Source of the DNA: UBA961 sp014191195
GTDB taxonomy: Bacteria > Bacteroidota > Ignavibacteria > Kapaibacteriales > UBA961
NCBI GenBank assembly: GCA_964204605.1
Contig: OZ123195.1
Location: 930,001-994,000 of the forward strand
DNA length: 64,000 nucleotides
Reading direction: 5' to 3'
The position numbers and the translations under genes were made by a program. Positions 35,501 to 44,175 of this stretch are shown one piece after another. The notes beneath the pieces are model-generated. The model had not been told where the DNA came from, did not search any database, and saw only the letters and a program-made list of their open reading frames with translations. Within the stretch, counting starts at the first letter, position 1. Each line of letters starts with the position of its first letter.

Positions 35501-36170
35501 CATATTCAGAACAAAATTCACTAAACGAAAGATTTTGGGCATGCTTTATACTGGGTACAACAAGCATTCTCATACCATCTTTGCGAGTAATATCTATAGC
35601 TAAACCTATATTTATAGATGCATGCTTAATGCTATGTGGTATACCATCTTTCATGGTAAATGCATCATTCATATGAGGATATTTAACTAAACCTTTAACA
35701 ATAGCCCAAGCTAAAATATGGGTATAACTAACCTTACGCTTAAGATTGCGTTCATGATATCTATTAATCAAATTACGATTTTCTTCTAAAGCTTTTACTG
35801 GTAATACGCGAAATGAAGTTGCTGTTGGTACATGTAAAGAATTAGACATATTAGCAGCAATCTTTGCAGATATCCCTGAAAGTATCTCTGGAGTATCATT
35901 TGATCCTAATGCTATATTAGTGTCATTACTGTGAGCAGATATGCTGTGTGAAGACTGTATAAAACGTGAAGGAGATACGGTATTGAGAGAAGATATTTCA
36001 GATGTAGGAATAGACACTTTATCTACTAAGGAAGTTCTCTCCATTACCCCACTTTCTTCCCTATTTTTTATTGATTGGAAATACTCTCGCCAATCTTCGC
36101 CAACTGAATATGGATCATGTAAATAATCGGCATATAAACCATCAATATAAGCACTATTAGGGCTAAGCAT
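32541..36170 (-). CDS. Multifunctional 2-oxoglutarate dehydrogenase/decarboxylase: fused E2 catalytic domain and E1
   Basis: A 1209-residue TCA-cycle enzyme built like mycobacterial Kgd. The N terminus (about 1-45) resembles the E1o start (YADYLHDPYSVGEDWREYF). An acyltransferase (E2) catalytic domain follows at about 105-330, with active-site stretch TYDHRIIQGAESG. The thiamine-diphosphate E1 domain runs from about 350 to the end (GMAHRGRLNVLANI; GDAAFSGQG; HVIINNQIGFTTSP; C-terminal EEPKNQGAW). No lipoyl domain is present, so lipoyl chemistry must come from another E2. The enzyme would make succinyl-CoA (with partners) or succinate semialdehyde from 2-oxoglutarate. Monocistronic, minus strand. 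Confidence 0.93.
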   Translation of the reverse strand: MLSPNSAYIDGLYADYLHDPYSVGEDWREYFQSIKNREESGVMERTSLVDKVSIPTSEISSLNTVSPSRFIQSSHSISAHSNDTNIALGSNDTPEILSGISAKIAANMSNSLHVPTATSFRVLPVKALEENRNLINRYHERNLKRKVSYTHILAWAIVKGLVKYPHMNDAFTMKDGIPHSIKHASINIGLAIDITRKDGMRMLVVPSIKHAQNLSFSEFCSEYDSLISKARNNKLSVDEMTGATVSLTNPGTIGTISSVPRLMEGQGLIIAAGSIDYPAEFQAVMPDVLSTLAISKVVTVTSTYDHRIIQGAESGEFLAYLHKLMIGEEYFYDQIFAQLHIPFEPLRWAKDNRINPFMSQDEFEKLDKESCVAQMINAYRVRGHFLADVNPLGLQSYYYPELDPASYGFTIWDLDREFDTGGIGGINRAPLRTIINMLRDTYCGKLGIEYMHVQDPVKEKYIQNWVEPTRFSYPFTKEERLHTYKHLTQAEQFEQYLHTKYLGSKRFSLEGGETTITFLEKTLEMAADTGVKGVVLGMAHRGRLNVLANILNKPYDKIFDEFEGNYDPNSFDGSGDVKYHLGATGIFTSRNGKYVSAILAPNPSHLEAVNPVVEGIARALNDSCNDAMCSSHLPILVHGDAAFSGQGIVPETLNLSRLPGYKTGGTIHVIINNQIGFTTSPDEGRSTPYSSDIAKMLQVPIIHVNGDDPEAVRLSAIFAFEYRQKFNDDVIVDIFCYRKYGHNETDEPSYTQPLLYKKIKAQVPVRHLYRMRLIEEKVFTSDELELVVLDVKTSLNAAFADRTAALVKPYNVNEGIDIFAPVNTEVSTTILKEIVDKISHIPAGFTANPKIVDLLSKRSKMLESDSPSIDWAMGEALAFGSLLLAGHSIRMSGQDCGRGTFSHRHAILKDFQTEEQIVLLNHLKEEQGHLRIFNSSLSEVAVLGFEFGYSTILADGLTLWEAQFGDFVNGAQVIIDQFISSAEAKWGQHSNLTLLLPHGYEGQGPEHSSARLERFLQLCAENNMFVCNFTTPAQYFHALRRQVIAPYRKPLIVMSPKEILRKPISVLSDFMTSGFKEILDDTSIKQPELIQRIIFCSGKIYYDLIAERARIGADSSVAIIRIEQIYPFHEQMIQAIMSTYHAAISVVWAQEEPKNQGAWFFVAPRLIELLSINQRLNYAGREEGASPATGFAKKHEYQKQQILKTAFAK

Positions 36171-36448
36171 AAACGATTACATCAAATTGGAACATAAGAA
36201 CTGTGTGAAACAATGCCAGAAATCTACAATTGTAAAATCATAAATACTTAGTAAATTTTCTAACAAAAAGGAAGGTGATTGTTTCATATGGTTTATTCAC
36301 TACATGAATAATGCCAAAAAAACTGTTCGCAAGAATATTTTATCAGTTGATTATGCAGCTTTGCAACAAAAGGAATGAGAAATTGAATCTCGAAAATATT
36401 CTTACTACACATATTTTTGCCGAAACAACGGCTATAACTAAAAGGGTG

Positions 36449-36533
36449 TGCCCGGGGCGGGACTCGAACCCGCACGTACGTTGCCATACTCAGGATTTTA
36501 AGTCCTGTGCGTCTGCCATTTCGCCACCCGGGC
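36449..36533 (-). tRNA. tRNA-Leu (anticodon UAA)
   Basis: An 85-base class II tRNA. The acceptor stem GCCCGGG (36527-36533) pairs with CCCGGGC (36450-36456), discriminator A at 36449. The T arm is GCGGGTTCGAGTCCCGC and the anticodon loop CTTAAAA carries UAA. A long variable arm fits leucine. CCA is not encoded. It stands alone between divergent genes. Confidence 0.96.
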
Positions 36534-36545
36534 ATTTAGGAGACG

Positions 36546-36553
36546 CAAAATTA
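36546..36553 (-). promoter_or_regulatory. Possible -7 box for tRNA-Leu
   Basis: On the minus strand this reads TAATTTTG, an exact TAnnTTTG match, 12 bases upstream of the tRNA 5' end. No good -33 TTTG is at the right distance. The Bacteroidota consensus is assumed to apply here. Confidence 0.3.
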
Positions 36554-36602
36554 AACATTTTCATGAAAATTACTATTATTGAAAAAAGATATTTTTTTTG
36601 AG

Positions 36603-36633
36603 TTTGAGGGAAGCAGCTTTTCTGCTATGTTTG
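36603..36633 (+). promoter_or_regulatory. Bacteroidota-type promoter before arginase
   Basis: TTTG (36603-36606), 19 bases, then TATGTTTG (36626-36633), which fits the TTTG-N19-21-TAnnTTTG promoter of Bacteroidota vegetative sigma factors. The arginase ATG at 36684 lies about 50 bases downstream. Confidence 0.5.
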
Positions 36634-36683
36634 GGCAAGTTTAAAAGTATTATGTCATTGATATGATTTTAACAGAAGATTTT

Positions 36684-37595
36684 ATGATAAAGCAAGTACA
36701 TATTATTGGAATTCCAATGGATTTAGGATCTGGCAGGCGTGGGGTTGATATGGGGCCTTCTGCTTTAAGGATAGCTGGAATTGCAGATAAACTTCACAGT
36801 TTAGGGTATACAACAATAGACGAAGGAGATATTTCTGTTGCAAATCAAGAAACGCAAAGTGTGCAAGATAATTCATTAAAGTATTTGCCTCAGATAACAG
36901 AGGCCTGTACTTCTTTAGCAATAAAGGTTAAAAGTGTATTGGATAATGGTGGTTTTCCATTAATTCTTGGTGGTGACCATGCTTTAAGTATAGGTTCTAT
37001 CGCTGGAATTGCAGCACATTGTAAAGAACATAATAAAACCTTAGGAGTATTGTGGATTGATGCTCATGCGGATATGAATACTCCTGAAACCACGCCATCT
37101 GGCAATATTCATGGAATGCCTTTAGCAGTTTCATTAGGATTTGGAGCAACAGAATTAACATCAATATTGTATCCCGAGCCAAAATTAAAAGCAGAACACC
37201 TTGTACTGATTGGGCCAAGATCGATAGATCCAGGTGAAAGAGAATTTATTAAAAGGAATGGCATTACTACTCACACAATGTTTAGTATTGATAAACATGG
37301 CATTTATGATATTACATTAAGGGCATTAGAACGTATGAGGTCTAGTGTAGATCATCTTCATATAAGTTTTGATGTTGACAGTGCTGATCCTAGCATTGCA
37401 AAAGGAGTTGGCACTCCTGTTCCTGGCGGATTATCGTTCAGAGAAACTCATTTGATAATGGAAATGGCTGCAGAAAGTGGATTAGTCTCTTCTTTCGAAA
37501 TTGCTGAGACAAATCCGATTCTAGATAATATGAATGAAAGTGCAGTGTTTGCATCAGATGTTCTTGCATCATGTATGGGTAAAAGAATTTTATAG
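36684..37595 (+). CDS. rocF: Arginase
   Basis: A 303-residue ureohydrolase with all binuclear-manganese motifs: GGDHALSIG, DAHADMNTPET (with GNIHGMPLA after it) and SFDVDSADPS. GVGTPVPGG and the end EIAETNPILD favour arginase over agmatinase, so the reaction is arginine to ornithine and urea. ATG 36684 (MIKQVHIIGIP) is preferred because the family starts at the first beta strand; an in-frame ATG at 36663 would add seven residues. It has its own promoter-like sequence and is followed by hpf and hprK on the same strand. No urease or ornithine genes are nearby. Confidence 0.9.
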   Translation: MIKQVHIIGIPMDLGSGRRGVDMGPSALRIAGIADKLHSLGYTTIDEGDISVANQETQSVQDNSLKYLPQITEACTSLAIKVKSVLDNGGFPLILGGDHALSIGSIAGIAAHCKEHNKTLGVLWIDAHADMNTPETTPSGNIHGMPLAVSLGFGATELTSILYPEPKLKAEHLVLIGPRSIDPGEREFIKRNGITTHTMFSIDKHGIYDITLRALERMRSSVDHLHISFDVDSADPSIAKGVGTPVPGGLSFRETHLIMEMAAESGLVSSFEIAETNPILDNMNESAVFASDVLASCMGKRIL

Positions 37596-37614
37596 TACTT
37601 TTAAAGGTTTGTAT

Positions 37615-37908
37615 ATGAATATCACCTTCACTTCAAGGCATTTTAAGGCATCGCAAGAATTACAAGACTTAGCATCAAAGGCAGCAGAACATTTTGAAAA
37701 GATGTATTCTTCAATTAAAAGAACCGAAATAATTCTTGATGAAGAACATGAAAAAGTAGTTGAGTTTATTGTGCATGTCAATCATCACATTTTAAGTTCA
37801 AAAGATCATTCATATAGTTTTGAGCAAAGCATTCATGCCGCATCTGATAAAATGATTGCACAATTAAGAAAGTTAAAAGAAAAGCAATCGGATAGTCGTA
37901 AAGAATAG
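37615..37908 (+). CDS. hpf: Ribosome hibernation promoting factor (short HPF/YfiA)
   Basis: A 97-residue short-form HPF starting MNITFTSRHFKASQEL at ATG 37615. The longer frame from 37534 overlaps arginase and is not needed. The family pattern is visible: an N-terminal strand, LQDLASKAAEHFEKMY helix, EIILDEEH strand, and a basic second helix ASDKMIAQLRKLKEK. It binds the 30S A/P site region in slow-growing cells to silence ribosomes. hprK follows 36 bases on; in beta-proteobacteria hpf and hprK are also found close together, with ptsN, which is absent here. Confidence 0.9.
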   Translation: MNITFTSRHFKASQELQDLASKAAEHFEKMYSSIKRTEIILDEEHEKVVEFIVHVNHHILSSKDHSYSFEQSIHAASDKMIAQLRKLKEKQSDSRKE

Positions 37909-37944
37909 TTTATACTGCGTATTTATAACCAAGTCAAGATTCTT

Positions 37945-38964
37945 ATGAGCATGTTAGAAAAAATCAAAGCGATTTCTAAAGAAGAAATTTATGTTGAGAT
38001 ATTAATGAAATCTCCAGTACAATTAACTCCTCTTACTGGGAATATTGGATTACAGAATAGAATTTCAGACAAAAATCTCCACAGGCCTCAACTTGCGCTT
38101 GCTGGCTTTGTTGAACTTTTTACATATCATAGAGTTCAAATATTTGGCAATACGGAATTATATTATTTGCAATCTTTACAAATAGAAGACAGAATCAGAG
38201 CCTTTGAAAATATTTCGCGATTTTCTATTCCTTGTATAATCATCACAAACAATCATCAAATTGATGATTCACTTATTGACATTGCAGTAAAACAAAATAT
38301 TGCAGTGTTTGCTACTCCTTTTGAAACAACAAAAACTATTGCACTTTTATCCGATTTTCTCGATGATCAATTTGCCGACCAAGCAGTTGTGCATGGCTCT
38401 TTTGTTGATGTTTATGGTGTTGGTGTGTTATTAGTTGGAAGAAGTGGCATTGGCAAAAGTGAAATTGCATTAGATTTAATAGAAAGAGGCCACAGATTAG
38501 TAGCAGATGATATTATCATGTTTACAAAAAAACGTGAAAATATCCTTATGGGTACTGGTACATCTCTTGTTAAACATTTTATGGAAATTCGTGGTTTAGG
38601 TATTATTAATGTTCAGAAAATGTTTGGAATCAGGGCCATTCGATATCAAAAAAGATTAGAGATTATCGTTGAATTAGAAGAATGGGATAAAGATAAAGAT
38701 TATACAAGAACGGGGTTAGATGAAGTACCCTCTAATCTGCTAAATGTTCCTGTTTCAACAGTAAAACTTCCCATTTTTGCAGGAAAGAATGTAACTGTCA
38801 TCACCGAAGTAATTGCATTAAATTATTTGCTTAAAACATATGGATATAATGCAGCAGGAGTTTTTGCTGATAAACTTCAAGAAGAAATTTATAGCAAACA
38901 AAGACAAGGTAAATCTGTACATGATCATCGTCTTATTTCATATTTCCAAAGCGATGATGAATAG
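37945..38964 (+). CDS. hprK: HPr kinase/phosphorylase
   Basis: A 339-residue bifunctional HPr(Ser) kinase/phosphorylase. The Walker A motif GRSGIGKSE is at about 165-173, followed by RGHRLVADDI with the conserved acidic pair and the signature MEIRGLGIINVQKMFG at about 213-228. The N-terminal domain (1-130) is of the HprK-N type. It normally phosphorylates Ser46 of HPr or a similar protein to couple carbon status to uptake. No HPr, EI or EII genes are in the window, so a non-sugar regulatory role is possible. Confidence 0.94.
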   Translation: MSMLEKIKAISKEEIYVEILMKSPVQLTPLTGNIGLQNRISDKNLHRPQLALAGFVELFTYHRVQIFGNTELYYLQSLQIEDRIRAFENISRFSIPCIIITNNHQIDDSLIDIAVKQNIAVFATPFETTKTIALLSDFLDDQFADQAVVHGSFVDVYGVGVLLVGRSGIGKSEIALDLIERGHRLVADDIIMFTKKRENILMGTGTSLVKHFMEIRGLGIINVQKMFGIRAIRYQKRLEIIVELEEWDKDKDYTRTGLDEVPSNLLNVPVSTVKLPIFAGKNVTVITEVIALNYLLKTYGYNAAGVFADKLQEEIYSKQRQGKSVHDHRLISYFQSDDE

Positions 38965-39036
38965 AATTTAAATTGTTCTTATTTTATCAGTAAATAATAT
39001 CTGTTTTTTTGATTGATAATTTTTGCAGTCTACCCC

Positions 39037-42000
39037 ATGAACTGTTTAATATCCTTTTTATGCTGTATAAGCATACTATCAGTTTATACTTTGCAAGCAC
39101 AACCAGCTTGTGATAAAGATAAGCAATGCATAGGCAGAGCCGTTCAAATGACAGAATCATATGGACGTGGAGCTCATTTTATAGAGGTGAGTAATTTTGG
39201 TATCAGAGATAAAAATCAAACAGCTTTAACTGTTGAAATGTGGGCTAAATTAACGAGGGTAAATAATACAAGACAATATCTAGGTGGAATTTGGGGTCCA
39301 GCAACAGATAATAATGATGTATGGCGATTATTTATAGACCAAAATAATGATCTGGTTTTTGAAATTAATGGTGATGGTACAAAACTTAAATCTGTTGATA
39401 ATACTGAACTGAGAACTCCTTTTTCTCAATATTTTGGAATTTGGACACATATAGCAGCAGTTTTTGATGGTAATACTTCTACAATTTCATTGTTTATAAA
39501 TGGAGAATTAGTTGCTGGCCCTTTCAAAAATGATATTTACCCTGCTTCATATTTAAGACCTACAGAAAAATCCAGCTTGAAATTACTTTTTGGAAGTATT
39601 AATGGGCTTTCTGATAATACTTCAATCAATAGAACATTTAAAGGACAATTAGATGAAATTCGGATGTGGAATCGAGTATGTTCCCCATTAGAATTATTGT
39701 GTAATAGTAATAAAGCACTTGCTTTTAATGAGCCTGGCTTACAGCTATATTTCAGATGTAATGAAGCAGCAAATATTATCAATTTATGTGATGCATCAGG
39801 CAAAGGAAATACAGGCATCATGTTAAGTGGAACTTCATGCCAACCATCTGATAGGAAAAAGAAACAATTTGTAACTGTTTCTCCAAATTCTATAACCGAA
39901 GATATTCGATGCGAATTCAGAAAATCATATCAATTTATAATTACCGATACATCAAGATGTGGAAGCAATGTAAGTTTTCGTATGGAAAACATAGATAAAA
40001 ATGCTTTTACTGTGTCCCCTACTTCAGCTAAGTTAGATCCCAATTCTCCTGTAACAATTACAGTTACTGTGCAAACCGCCATTGTTGGCCCAATTACAGC
40101 AGATTTACATATTCTACCTGGTAATGATTGTGGCCAAACCATTGTTGTGCCATTACGATTTAATAGAAAAACACAGTTGTCTTATGCTCGGGCTGCTATT
40201 AATTTAGACACTCTTTATGCTGGATGTGCTGAACAAAAGTATAAAGATACAGTAATCAAAATTTGCAATACTAGTGATTCTATAGGTAGTCCTGAAAATG
40301 TTACTCTTACTAATTTTATAACCGGTATTCCTGGTGTTTTCAAAGTAATTTCTCCAGCTTTACCGTATACTATCAAACCAGGTGAATGCAAAGATATTGT
40401 CCTTAGATTTACAGCTACCGATACATCTGCAGCATTCTTTGATACGTTAAAAGTTATATCTACAGATAAATGTGTAGGTGGAATTGTGATTCCTTTACGA
40501 GGCATTGTAAGAGAAATAGTAACAATAACTGATCAAAGTGGAAAGAAAAAAATAGATTCTACAATTTTTGGAACCGAATGTATTGGTACATTATCAAATC
40601 CAGTGATGTGGGTATGGAAGAACTTAACATCAAGGCCCGTTTTTGTAGATTCAGTAAAAATCCCCAATGGATTTACTGCTAGAAAACTTACTTATCCCCT
40701 ACGCTTAGATCCAAATACCGGATATTCTGCTAATTACTTTAGATTTTTTCCGAATAAATCTGGCTTTTACAATGATTCTATCATATTCTATTTTAGAATA
40801 CAAGGGGTTAATTGTACATATCAAAAGAAAATCTATACAAAGGGCAGAGGATATGAAGCAAAAGTTAGGTGGACAGTCCGCATGGTAGATATTGGTAATA
40901 CAATCGTTGGACAACAAAAACAATTAATTGCAAGCATTAAAAATGAAGCTCCAGATACTCTATATATTTCCTATTACTTAGAAGTTGGTGAAGTATTCTT
41001 TTTCGCTGGAGGAAAATCTACAAGAATAGCACCGGGCCAAATTGTCAATGTTCCCATAGACTTTAAACCTTTAAAAGATTCGCAATATGTAGATAGATTA
41101 TGCCTTTTTGAACAGAGATGTTATACAAATGATTGTATAGAAATTACAGGAAAGGGCATATTAGAAACCTTTGAATTCGACCCAATATTTATGCGTACAG
41201 AAAATGTTTTGGGTTGCGGTGACCGAGATGATACATTAGATATTATTAATATTTCTGGAAGTACACAAAGGCTTACAGATTTTATATTAACCGGTGGCTC
41301 AGGAAAGTATACTGTCAAATCTCCAATTCCATTACCAACAGATACTACATTCGAAAAAGACCAAAAATTGCGTTTTATATTTAACTATATGCCAAATGAC
41401 CCCAGTAACAGATAGGGCTGACAGAGCATATCTTAATTTTTCTTCTACTAATGTAAAATGGACAGCACCGCTTTATGGAACTTCAGCTACCCCAAAAATA
41501 TATGTAACTCCCCTTACTGTTTTTGGAACACTAGAAGTTGGTGATTCTGTAGAACAAAAAATATTAATCGAAAATGTGTCTTTCTTACCATTAAGAATTG
41601 ATTCTGTAATTATTCCAAAAGGGTTTACTCTCATATCTATCTCTAGATCATTACCTGATACCTTAAATCCTAGAGATTCTATCATGATGACACTTCGATT
41701 TAAGCCTGATACCGCAAAAACATATGATGAAAAGCTATCAGTATACTCGCAATTCCCTTGTCCAATTATTCAAAAAGCAAGTCTTCGTGGCCGGGGCATC
41801 ATCGTTCCTTTAGAAGCTCCGATTTCTTTGATGAATTGGAGTTATGTGCGCCCATGTGATTGTATAACAAGAAATCTGCCTTTGGTAAACCAATCATTAG
41901 TTCATGAGATGATTGTAGATTCATTATTTATAGATAGCGTAGGTATAACAAATGGAACTCCTCAATTTTGGAGTTGGACATCTACAAATTCACCCAAAGG

Positions 42001-44041
42001 AACAATTCCTTTTGCTATTCCAAAAGAAAGTACAGATACTGTACGCCTTACATTTTGTCCAAGAACCCCAGCCGAAGATAAATACATTGTATGCGCTGCA
42101 AATCTTAAAATTAAAGCACATGGAAGTGGATGGCAAAGAAACAATTATATGGTATCTTTAGCAGGTAAAAGAGCATTAACCTATAAGCCAGAGCCTATAG
42201 CGCTTAATTTTCCTCCTACTCCTGTAGATACTTCGTTAAATCCATTATTTATTAAAATTACAATACCATCTATAGATAAAAATCCAGAGCAATACAATAT
42301 TGTTGTCGATTCAATTTCATTTGTTCCAGATGAAAGAGTGTTTACCTATACTAATGCTAATGGGTCGCCATTTGTGAGAGATACAATATTTCCTGGTGAT
42401 ACAACTTTTTATCGCATTAATTTTAAGCCAAGGGCCCCACGAAATTATTCAGCTAGAGTAAATCTTCATTTAAGTAAACCATGCGGTGATATAGATACGA
42501 CAATATTTGTTACAGGAAATGGACAAGCCAATCCTTTTGGCCTTTCCATATCATTTGATTCTGCACGAGTTTCACTCAATTCATTTACGGGGTTTTCTTG
42601 TGATACCATTAGAATTCCGGTTCAATCTTCTAGAGATATTCCTGCTGAATTAATTGATATTACCTGTAGAATTGGGCATAACAATAATGAATTGTTATTT
42701 GCTGGAATTGAATCTCCATATCTTTCTAATACATGTTTTCAGCAATTCCCACCAAGTTATTCTTCTAAAATAGCACCCACTGGTGGCACACAAATAACTG
42801 TTAAAAATTTCTGCAAAGTTGATTCTGCATTCCCATTTATGATTGCAAAATTTGTTTCAAAAACAGGAAACAGAGCTACTTTGCCAATAACAGTTGATAG
42901 CATTTCATTCGATACAGAAAAAATTATTTTGTATAGAATTTATGCTGAACCCGATAATGCAACCGTAAAAGTGTTACAACCAGAAATATCAGTTCTAAAT
43001 CCTGTCAATTTTGATAGTGTACGAATCTTAGATTGTATTGATAGAACTTTTATGGTTAAAAATATTGGTGATATGCCCGTAAAAGCAGATAAGCTCTTAA
43101 ATCTGAATAAGGATGTTCAATATATTAGCTCGGTACCATCTAAAGATTCACTCTTAGCAGTTGGCGATACTCTAATCTATACTGTTAGATATTGTCCTAC
43201 TTCAAGACAGAATATGTATACATCAGCTACAGTACAAACTTCATATCCTTGTCCTGTTATAGATTCTTCTATTATTCAAGGCTTTGGTTATGCCCCAGAA
43301 ATTCCTATTGCTTTTAGTATCGGCAATACAATATCAATTCCTGATACGATAAAAGGCACCTTAAATGACACAATTTCAATTCCATTGATGATAGAAGATG
43401 ATATGTCGGTTAATTATAAAGGAATAACATATTTTTTAAAATCGGTGTCTATGAATGCAACATTGAAATACAATGCTAGAGCATTAAAATTCATAGATGC
43501 ATCATCTATAACATATCCATCAATCGTCTATGGAAGTTTTCCTGGGACATTAGATTTGTTTATGTCTAAAGCGGATTCACTGAAAAAAGGTGTATTTGCT
43601 AATGCCAGATTTGTGATTACTGTGCCTGATTCAATAAGCACTATTATGCATATTTTTATCACTTCTGTTACAACAGATTCTTTACCGTTTATGGAAGTTA
43701 TACCATTACAAGGGACAAGTCCTTGTATTATCACCGGTGAATGTTTGATTTCTACGATGAAGTATACTACTATTTTACCAACATTATCGAATATTTCACC
43801 CAATCCAGTTTCTGGCAAAGCAACGATATCTTATTCATTCCCTGAAACCACGCCATATACATTATCATTATATTCATCTGATGGTAAATTAATCAAAGTA
43901 TTGGCTTCTTCAATTTCTCCTATTGCTGGTGGTAATTTTACATATCAGTTAGATGCTGAAGAATTTTCACCTGGTGTGTATTATTATGTTTTAGAAGCAG
44001 GTGTCTATCGAACGGCAAAGAAAGTATTAATTGTTAGATAA
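39037..44041 (+). CDS. Giant T9SS surface protein with LamG domain, interrupted by one frameshift
   Basis: One long gene read in two frames: 39037-41415 and then the frame ending at 44041. Removing one base from CCCC at 41400-41403 joins them into an unbroken 1667-codon protein (NYMPNDP then VTDRADRAYLNFSS). It has a signal peptide (MNCLISFLCCISIL... ending QAQP), a LamG/concanavalin-like domain at about 45-220 (LTVEMWAKLTRV; LDEIRMWNR), many choice-of-anchor Ig-like domains with cysteine-rich repeats, and a C-terminal T9SS type A domain (SPNPVSGKATISYSF; GVYYYVLEAG). ATG 39037 is chosen over an upstream TTG because it begins the signal peptide. Function unknown; adhesion is inference. Confidence 0.78.
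41391..41414 (+). other. Frameshift site in giant T9SS gene
   Basis: The first frame reads AAT GAC CCC AGT AAC AGA TAG and stops at 41415; a +1 shift at the CCCC run continues without a stop for about 870 codons. The protein pattern runs smoothly across the shift. It may be a sequencing error in a homopolymer, a true mutation, or a +1 slip at CCC-A. Confidence 0.8.
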
Positions 44042-44047
44042 TTCAAT

Positions 44048-44081
44048 AAGGACTTCTATTCATAAAGAAGTCCTTTTTTTT
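44048..44081 (+). terminator. Intrinsic terminator after giant T9SS gene
   Basis: A perfect ten-base stem AAGGACTTCT (44048-44057) with AGAAGTCCTT (44066-44075), an eight-base loop and a run of eight T, seven bases after the stop codon at 44041. Confidence 0.93.
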
Positions 44082-44133
44082 CTTATGCAAGTTTATATAT
44101 ACAATACCTTTTCATCTGTAGAAACTAATTGTC

Positions 44134-44141
44134 TATTTTTG
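44134..44141 (+). promoter_or_regulatory. Possible -7 promoter box before two-domain dehydrogenase
   Basis: TATTTTTG matches TAnnTTTG and lies 35 bases upstream of the ATG at 44176, after a terminator. A TTTT rather than TTTG is seen 21 bases upstream, so support is weak. Confidence 0.35.
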
Positions 44142-44175
44142 TCTATAACATTTTTCACAGAACCAGTATTAATCC

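Noticed and set aside
37534..37614. Upstream in-frame extension of hpf
   Set aside because: It overlaps arginase and is not part of the conserved family.
41294..44041. Independent gene starting at 41294
   Set aside because: Its first residues are not a signal peptide and the protein continues the upstream one across a single-base shift.
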